Positions 57,401 through 64,000 of a DNA stretch of 64,000 bases are shown in pieces. The translations under genes and the position numbers were made by a program. The notes beneath the pieces were generated by a model. That model worked only from the letters and a program-made list of their open reading frames with translations, was not told where the DNA came from and ran no database searches. Within the stretch, counting starts at the first letter, position 1. Every line of letters begins with the position of its first letter. Source of the DNA: Palaemon carinicauda (lineage: Eukaryota > Arthropoda > Malacostraca > Decapoda > Palaemonidae); NCBI RefSeq assembly GCF_036898095.1, contig NC_090759.1, positions 23,116,403 through 23,180,402 on the forward strand. The letters run 5' to 3'.

Positions 57401-60370
57401 GAGAAGTCTGGTGAAGGCAGCAACAAGATGTGGGAAGTTCTCCCTCTGAAGGAAGAAAAAACCTCACACCTAGGAAGGAAACTTCCCTCGGAAGGGAAGT
57501 TGTCCAACCCCTAGAGGCGAACCTCCTTTAGCGTTCTAAGATGATCTGAAGTGCTGGTCATGTTGTCACGGGAGTACTTCTAAAAGAAGGGATGACGCCC
57601 ATGACGACGTCCTCTGAGGGACGGCAGTGACAGCAGATTCCCCACGCATAAACAGAACAGCTCTACTTCATCGGCACTCTTAGTCGAACAAAGAAAAACT
57701 GCATAGTTAACTGGGAAAAAAGGCACTTTTGGGGAACTGATGGTTAATCCCAAAACTGCCTGTTTCAGATCCATAACAAGATCGAGAAAGTAACGAGCAT
57801 CCTTCAAATATGGAAGAGTTTTCGAACGAGCCCCTCGTGTGTGCTTCCTTGGTTTAGGAGGAGTTGCGTAGAAAGGGGGCGAGATGATGGTGGCTTTAGC
57901 CCCTGTCTATTCTCTTCTTCATTGCGGAAGTGAGCACTATCCACTTGTCTTATGGGGAGTTTGACATGAGAAGAAAAACCTATTCTCTTTTGTGAGTGAA
58001 TGCACTGTTCCTCTTGCAAAATAGATCTCGTAGATGGTGAGCATTGGCAAGGCGAGTACTGTACAGATAGTGCGTGTTGTCATCAGATTGCGCAGGTAAG
58101 TCAAAGTCCCCCAGTGTCAGTGGGTCTACCTGCACGCTGCGCGCAGTTAACGTTCATGACATCGTGCGCGTAGAAAAGGTAGTGCTCGCTTTTGCTCTAC
58201 TGTACACCGTTTGCTCTAGACTAAATGTCTAGCACATGCAAGTCTATATGAAAAGATTTGCTAGAAGGAGCAATGCGCGTTGCATTAACGTGCACTTGTA
58301 GATGAGGGGAGCAGTGCGCATAGCACTAGCGCATGTCAGGATGAAGAAACTCGCCTTTCCATCTTGGTAGATGATAGAATGCGCAACACTGCGTAAGACT
58401 TGTCCGCCAAAAGTTGGTCAGCCAACTTGCTCGCTAACATGTCTAAGAGAGAAACTACTATTGTACTGTACTCACCTTATCTAATGTAGGGGAAAGGTGC
58501 TTTGTTTTCCTTTCCCATAAGGGAGAGGGAGAACGGGCAGTTACTGCTCGTTTATGCGTAGACAGGAAATTAGGTTTTTCTTTATGAGAAGGAGAAACTA
58601 AGATGGCCAAGCTTATGAAAACTTGTCCTTACCTAGCGCTATGATGACGAAGGAGAGAGATCGCAAGCAATTAGCGGCTGGTTTCAGATAGCGCTGAAAT
58701 AATACTACTTTGTAAAGAGAATAAGGTTTGTATTTAGTGCTGTAACAAAAGATATACTGTATCAAATAGAGACAATTGCGCTGTTCTCACTGTACTTGTG
58801 TGCTACACAACAAGTCCTGTGTGAGCGAATGAGGTATTAAGCGTGTAGGATGGCAAGTGAGCTGCACCACCTCTACAGTTGGAGTGTGTTGGTTTAGGGG
58901 CATAGGTAGCAGTGTGCCCTGAACTCCCTCAACTGTATGTTGTGGTGAGAGGGTGGTTTAACATGTAGCAGTTGTTGGACGTTGATCTCCCTCAACTGTT
59001 CATTGTGACAAGAGATGGTTCTAGCATGTAGCTGTGAGCGTTTAACTCCCAGTGAGGGCGAGTGAGTAGGGAAGCTTGTATATGGTAGCACTCTGCTCTC
59101 CTCGCCCCCTAACCTCACTGGGTAAATGGTTAAGGGCACTAGCGCATTAGGCTCATAATTCGCTTGCCAAAGAACTTGAGTTTCTCCCTAGAGGACTGGC
59201 TTCGTAATGCTTCTTGAGCTTTGTTGTATTTTGAAGAGGTACGATGTAGGTAATAACCCTGAAGAAATATAGCCTACGAGAGGTTTCTCCGTTGTGGGAA
59301 GTTACAAGTCATAAGGTACAGATCCCGAAGGATCTGGCCTCATGAAGCTCCAAGAGTTTGTTGTGTCCAAAGGCATGATGGCTGTAATAACCTGTAAGAG
59401 ATAAAATCTACGAGACCCGTCGATGGAAGACGGCAACCACAATCGGTTGGCAGGCTGCTAATGAGACTCGTTCTATACCCTGAGGGTAGAGAGGGAAGGC
59501 ACTCTCTCCCGCAGGTGGGAAAGGCGAGCAACCCTGTTGCAGCTCTCTGCAATGCTCCCCGCTAGCAGGAAGACTGCTGGCAGTGGCTGGTGAAGGGTAA
59601 CACTCCCTCAGTAGCTGGCGGAAGAACTCCAGGCAGCGCTCTCTGCTTCCCATCAACAAGCTGAGCTCAAGTTGAAGGTAGGCATTGAGGGCTACCTTTG
59701 ACGTTGAAACTGCTTTTGTTCAAGCACTTACTGGGTCACCCTCATACTCCATCATTAGGAGGAATGAGGGAGAAAACCCCAACTAGTAACTCTGAAGAGC
59801 ACCAATTGAAATTGCTTCCGATCAAGCAGTTTCTGGGTCACCCTCGTCCTCCAGCATTAGGAGGAACGAGGGCTGCCGCTAAAGGCATGACAAAACTCTT
59901 GGTGCATTACCTCCAGATTCTCGGAAAAGATAACCGAGATCAATCTTCAACTATTGATTCTTGATAAACCCTTTCTTTGTGGCGAGACCCGGAAGCCCCA
60001 AAGAAGGCAGAAGTTGTCTTGCGGCAACAGGAGACACTCCCCAGCTTCCTAAGGAAAGGTAACTATCTCCGCACCTGCGGGTTGTCTGGGGGTCACGTTC
60101 TCTATTGATACATTACCTCCAGGGCAGCCATCACTCTTACTCGACCATCCTCCGGAGGAGAACGAGCAAGCAGTCAAAGAGGAAGTCGCTGATGGTGAAG
60201 GAAGTCTGGGTTTCCTCGCCTTCAAGGAAACCCTGAGGGAAAAGAATACCTTAAACCACCTCTTCACCATCTACCAATCTACCTCTCTGGGAGGATGGTT
60301 ACTCCCAACACTCGATACCGGGAGAGTCCTACAAGCAAAGAGGCTCTGCATGCAGGACAACTCCAAAGTG
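57120..60370 (-). pseudogene. DIRS gag-like remnants of the third copy
   Basis: Short minus-strand frames (57,127-57,507; 57,580-57,807 reading MKDARYFLDLVMDLKQAVLG; 60,049-60,270 reading MVKRWFKVFFSLRVSLKARK) correspond in position to the gag-like region. The SLK..KPR..SPSA-type linker after the Cys-rich motif is similar to other copies; the motif itself is lost (only a CRASL word near 60,340). Moderately supported by synteny, weakly by sequence. The 58,000-59,700 stretch has no recognised protein. Confidence 0.4.
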
Positions 60371-60639
60371 AGAAAAGTCATAAGGCCAGTTTGTTAACTG
60401 GGGAGAGAGAAGGGAATGTCCTCATTCCGAGCCAAAAGCAAAAGTGACAATAGAACACAGGTGTGTGTGTGTGCGAGCAGGGTAGCCGGTACTATTCCCT
60501 ACTCCCCGCTAACTAGCAGTGGGTAGTTATACCTCACTAAAAGTCTTGTGGCTAATCTTCCAGCTTTGCTGAATGTATATTCCCTAATAAAGACCGAAAG
60601 GGTTTATATTCAGGGACAGAACAAACAAAGTTTCTAATG

Positions 60640-61250
60640 CCGAGGGAACTTGACGTGCTGAGTAAGATCAGGCGGCTGTGTGAGCTTGGGTAAGCCGAGC
60701 AAGCTCAGTTAGCCCATTCCTCTTGAAAGGATCTCAGGCCCGAGAGGAGAGGTTCTCTGAAGAGAACTCGCTAGCAACCCCTTTGCTGCTGAGTTGTGGA
60801 GAATGCATCACTGAGGGGCACAAGACCTGTTGGAGAGAACACCTCTTCAGAGGCTCAAGGGGGGGGAAGGCTAAGACCGACCCTTGCAGAGGTAGATGCG
60901 TGGTTCCGCTGTGTCCAATGAAACAGCGACTCCAAGATCCGTTCTGTAGTGGGGGGAACCTAAAAGCCCCATAGAATGAACAAGTATAGGGATGACTCAC
61001 CTTCGGTTGTGGGGGCAGCTGCCTCGCTAGGGGAAGAAGCTGGGCCCTCTGAAACTGAGAGTTATCTAGGGGTTAACAATCAACACTCTTTTGAAGAAGA
61101 CAGAATGAACAGAGGCCATGGCGAAGGAAGGAGACACCAGAGAAATACAGCCTGTAAGTCGTGAATTCCTCTCCGTCAGGGGAAACCCCGAGGGAGGCGA
61201 ATCCCTTTCGGACTCCTTCTTGCATCACCTACCTACCCTCTCACCCGAGC
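60640..61250 (-). pseudogene. Gag-like fragment of another DIRS-family insertion
   Basis: The plus-strand words GCCTCGCTAGGGGAAGAAGC and CCCTTTCGGACTCCTTCTTG correspond to 40,920-40,990 and 41,100-41,170 of the minus-strand gag copy. So the remnant is on the minus strand and covers the linker after the Cys-rich motif. Frames in it are short. Confidence 0.45.
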
Positions 61251-62278
61251 ATACTTTATGTTTACGGTCAGTTCATTGTTCACTTTACTATATAGCTATC
61301 GTTGTTCATCTGAAGGAAAAAATATCTCCAAAATAATGACCCTCATGACTGGTATGCGCAACTCATCCATGTACTACTTGCAAGAACAGAGGAGCAATGA
61401 AATCATGTTTATGCGCAAGCAAAGCAAGAAATTGTGAAGGAAAGACCATTTGTGGGACTTGATATAAACTGTAGGTAATTTTGATACTTTGATAGAGACT
61501 CATGCGGATAGTGTGCTCAGCACATCCAATTATCGCTTGCCCGAACAGAGGAGCAATGAGAACGTCCATTTCCAAGCAAAACGAGCCACCGCAAAGAAAA
61601 AAATCTGAGGGATATGATTAAGTCATAGGTAATTATAATATTTAAAATTCACACCACTTACATGAACCACATACTTTTCCAACTGGCTATCTTGTGATAA
61701 TTATGCATTTCTGACCATTACTACTGCTGCAAATCACTAACTTTTTCTGTGTGTTTTCTAGCCCAAAACCCCAGTTTACCATAACTGTTTTCATATGGGG
61801 GAAGGAAAACTCATGAACAGGTGGTTTGCCCAATATTCATGGTCAAAATGGATAAAACACAAGATAAAAAGTAGGAAAAATATATGGTTCATGTATTTGA
61901 CTTTAAATTAAAGTATAATATATACCCAATATTTTCATAATGAATATACAGTGCAATACAGTATGTAGGCCCACAAGTAGCACTGCATTTACTAGATTCA
62001 TAATTTTTTTTGCTTACATTTTCTTCATAATGGTTAAACATTGAGACCGGCATGAGGTCGCATAAAATGTTACAACGTGAATTTTACTCAACTATTAATA
62101 TTTAAGGATGACCGGTGTAGACGGAACATATGTAAGTAGTTGGTTGGTTAAGACTGTCAGTAGTTAAAATGTAAGTAATATATACTGTAGCACAGTATTC
62201 CCAATGTAGAAAATAAGTGTTCCTGGGGTATTTATAGGATCTTTGAACTGTTCTGATGTAAATGATTAAGAAAAACAT
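61251..62278. other. A+T-rich spacer between DIRS copies
   Basis: A return to A+T-rich DNA like the left of the window. No gene recognised. Confidence 0.55.
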
Positions 62279-62584
62279 GACAAATTCGTAGATAATTTGT
62301 ATTTTTCCTAACTATACAAACCTTAGCTATTTACATGGGGTAATTACTTCGGCGTAGCTGAACGAAGAGCCATAAAAGTTTTAACGAGGGTTTCCTACCC
62401 CTCCGCTAGTTAGCGGGGGGTAGGGAGGGGTAGCTAGCTACCCCTCCCCCTCACACACACCGGAGAATACTCCACTTTACTTAGAGGTAGGACTTATTTT
62501 GGGGGACAGGGCTGGCGGGCACATAACTGTAAATAGCTAAGGTTTGTATAGTTAGTAAAAATACAAATTATCTAAGAATTTGTC
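62279..62584. repeat. DIRS-associated terminal unit, copy 4 (best preserved)
   Basis: A 306-bp unit with 56-bp inverted ends: 62,279-62,334 (GACAAATTCGTAGATAATTT... to ...CTATTTAC) and 62,529-62,584. They differ at two positions only. The interior carries CGGCGTAGCTGAACGAAGAG, TTTTAACGAGGGTTTCC and GCTAGTTAGCGGGGGG. It is followed at once by the second end type (TTTGTTCCGTAACTGAAATA). Confidence 0.9.
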
Positions 62585-62594
62585 ATTTGTTCCG

Positions 62595-64000
62595 TAACTG
62601 AAATACAAACCACGCTATTTACATGGGGTGACTTAACCCTTAGGAAGGGTGGTAAGTCCCGGCCATACTGGCTTTGGCTTGCCCGGGGATTCCATATTCG
62701 AGCGATCAAATACTCGGACAATAGGGAATCCCTGCTCCTCGCTGGAAGTTGTGAAACTGCCGCGGCCTACGTAAGGTGTGTGTGAAGGTGAAAAGTGACT
62801 TGTCCCAGGCAATTGCCCTGGAGTCCCTCAGAAGGAAATCCAGGCTAGGACTCTCCCAATACCACCTCGTCAGGGTATGGGGACATGACAGTATTACACC
62901 TAATACTAGGAACACAAGGAAGCATGGTCTACCTGCAGTGGTTTGAGGTCAGCTGTGCAGAGAACCCAGGATGCTTGTTTCTCCATGGTAGGTGAGGATG
63001 AAGAAAAGAATAAGGGCCAGACAGATCTTTTCATTCATGCAGACTAACACCAGGTAACAATGCCCTCAACCTTCTGCTACTTGTCCATCAAGGAGCCTGA
63101 GGTTTAGACCAGCTGTTGTGAAGCCACCACAGGGCCGATAGAAACGTATCGAGCCTCCTGTGGGTCATGTCTTGCAGGTAAGGGGCTGAGAAGAAGGTCT
63201 GATGCTTCAACATCCCCGCTTGTAGGACCTGCGTCACTGAAAGATGCTCCATGAAGGGCAGGGACGTATCTAAGCCCCTGACATCATGGGCTCTAGGGCG
63301 ATGCGACGGAGAAGGGTCAGGATTCAAGGCAGGGTGTAGCACCCTGCGAATCCGGGCCGAGATGGTACTCCTGGAGACCCTTCTCCTCGTTACCCAGGAT
63401 CCACGAACGAGACTTTAGCCTGGAGACGAACTGCAACTGTTCTCTGAAGACACCAGCTCGGACTCCCTACCGGCAAGGCAGGAGATGGTCCGAGTCATCT
63501 GCTACAGGACGGAGACTCGAACCCTGGAAGGAGTCGAATAGCGGGTCCGGCACTCCCGGATTCTGAGTCTCGGCAACAAACCTGAATGTTGCCTCCCCCT
63601 AACCCCCTGAATGGGCGAAGTCGTAAGAGAGACCATGTGACTCGCTTAGCTGAAGATAGGCTAGCAGGAACACGGTCTACCCAGAAAGGTGGTGGTCTGG
63701 GGACTTACGTAGTGGTTCGTCAGGGGGTCTCTTTAGAGACTCGAGGACTCGAACCATGTCCCAAGGAGGAGGTCTCACCTTCGACTGAGGGCAGGAGAGG
63801 ACAAGGCTTTGCATGCGAAGGAAGAGTTCCAGCGGGGGGGAGAAATGTTTGTCCCTAGAGCCAGGAGTCAAGACTTAAGGCTGAGGGATAGCCTTTCACA
63901 GTCGAAACTGAAAGGCACATTTATCCCGCAATCCTACTAGGGGCTCCGCTATTGCTGGAAGCGGCATCGTGTGGAGGGATGCCCTCTCCCCGACACCGGC
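62595..64000 (-). mobile_element. DIRS-like element 3' end, running off the window
   Basis: From right to left on the minus strand: the tyrosine-recombinase gene (64,000 to about 63,090), an untranslated 3' segment and the outer end at about 62,587-62,620. Upstream parts lie beyond the window. With copies at 29.2-31.9 and 43.2-60.6 kb it shows that the whole cluster is DIRS-type. Confidence 0.8.
63088..63890 (-). pseudogene. DIRS tyrosine recombinase
   Basis: The minus strand reads PPWDMVRVLESLKRPPDEPL, a TAG stop at 63,677-63,679, TVFLLAYLQLSESHGLSYD and FAHSGG, then FVAETQNPGVPDPLFDSF, RVSRSTISARIRRV, RAHDVRGLDTSLPFMEHLS, TQVLQAGM, and FFSAPYLQDMTHRRLDTF. The family words are TVFLLA.A...RVSELH.LS, VSR.TIS..IR, the H-x-x-R box (HDVR, 63,277-63,288) and the Tyr nucleophile (APYLQD, codon 63,178-63,180). 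The first catalytic Arg, expected before SELH, has been lost in LQLSESH. Stops and frameshifts add to inactivation. An active enzyme would insert a circular cDNA by site-specific recombination. Confidence 0.8.

Larger units (their letters stand above)
53440..60630 (-). mobile_element. DIRS-like retrotransposon, copy with expanded variable region
   Basis: Minus-strand order: 5' terminal repeat (60,630-60,490: GCTAACTAGCAGTGGGTAGT, CCAGCTTTGCTGAATGTA), gag-like remnants (60,370-57,120), expanded GC-rich and other tandem repeats (57,400-54,830), RT (54,750-53,950) and RNase H tail (53,705-53,520). Its 3' end with recombinase is missing, replaced at 53,435 by the gag-only derivative. A further terminal-like sequence at 58,640-58,755 suggests nested insertion or duplication. 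Confidence 0.65.

Noticed and set aside
38200..64000. LTR retrotransposon (Gypsy or Pao) interpretation of the right-hand cluster
   Set aside because: The pol segments are followed by a tyrosine recombinase, and the ends are inverted rather than direct repeats; no DDE integrase or protease motif was seen.

Overview
This is eukaryotic, intron-era genomic DNA with no recognisable host gene. Three things point to an arthropod, most probably a decapod crustacean (shrimp, prawn, crab or crayfish): very long (TA)n, (GA)n and (TAA)n microsatellites, several interspersed repeat families that I recall from decapod sequences, and a mix of DIRS-like, RTE-like, Jockey-like, Tigger-like, MULE-like and TTAA-type elements. 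The species is not determinable from the sequence alone. The taxonomic call is inference.

Left part (1-36 kb): A+T-rich, old and fragmented. From 130 to 4,930 there are minus-strand remains of a Jockey-type LINE (reverse transcriptase, then RNase H) interrupted by part of a second, RTE-like LINE. At 5,285-6,212 lies a decayed MULE transposon (FLYWCH zinc finger plus transposase) whose ends are inverted clusters of a ~16-bp minisatellite. Two TTAA-flanked elements sit at 13,452-14,812 and 15,280-15,589. TAA-tailed interspersed repeats sit near 23-24 kb. A minus-strand DIRS-like pol with RNase H and tyrosine recombinase runs 29.2-31.9 kb. A Tigger-like transposase remnant lies at 32.6-33.4 kb and a Tigger-like MITE at 34,568-35,293. 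Long (TA)n arrays separate many of these. Large stretches (6.8-13.4, 15.6-22.2, 24.5-28.9 kb) show little that can be named.

Right part (36-64 kb): richer in G+C and built almost wholly of DIRS-like retroelements and things inserted in them. A ~6.8-kb imperfect palindrome (36,405-43,165) holds two convergent gag-like copies. Next come a minus-strand DIRS copy (43,165-51,170) split by a ~3-kb plus-strand RTE LINE (44,420-47,445), a gag-only derivative with inverted ends (51,487-53,435), and a third copy (53,440-60,630) whose variable region has expanded into GC-rich minisatellites. At the window end, a fourth copy (62,595-64,000) shows the DIRS tyrosine-recombinase signatures. The same ~200-bp terminal sequence recurs, in both orientations, at nearly every copy boundary.

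All coding sequences seen belong to mobile elements and all carry frameshifts, stops or truncations. None looks competent as written. Some single-base frame breaks could be assembly indels rather than biology.
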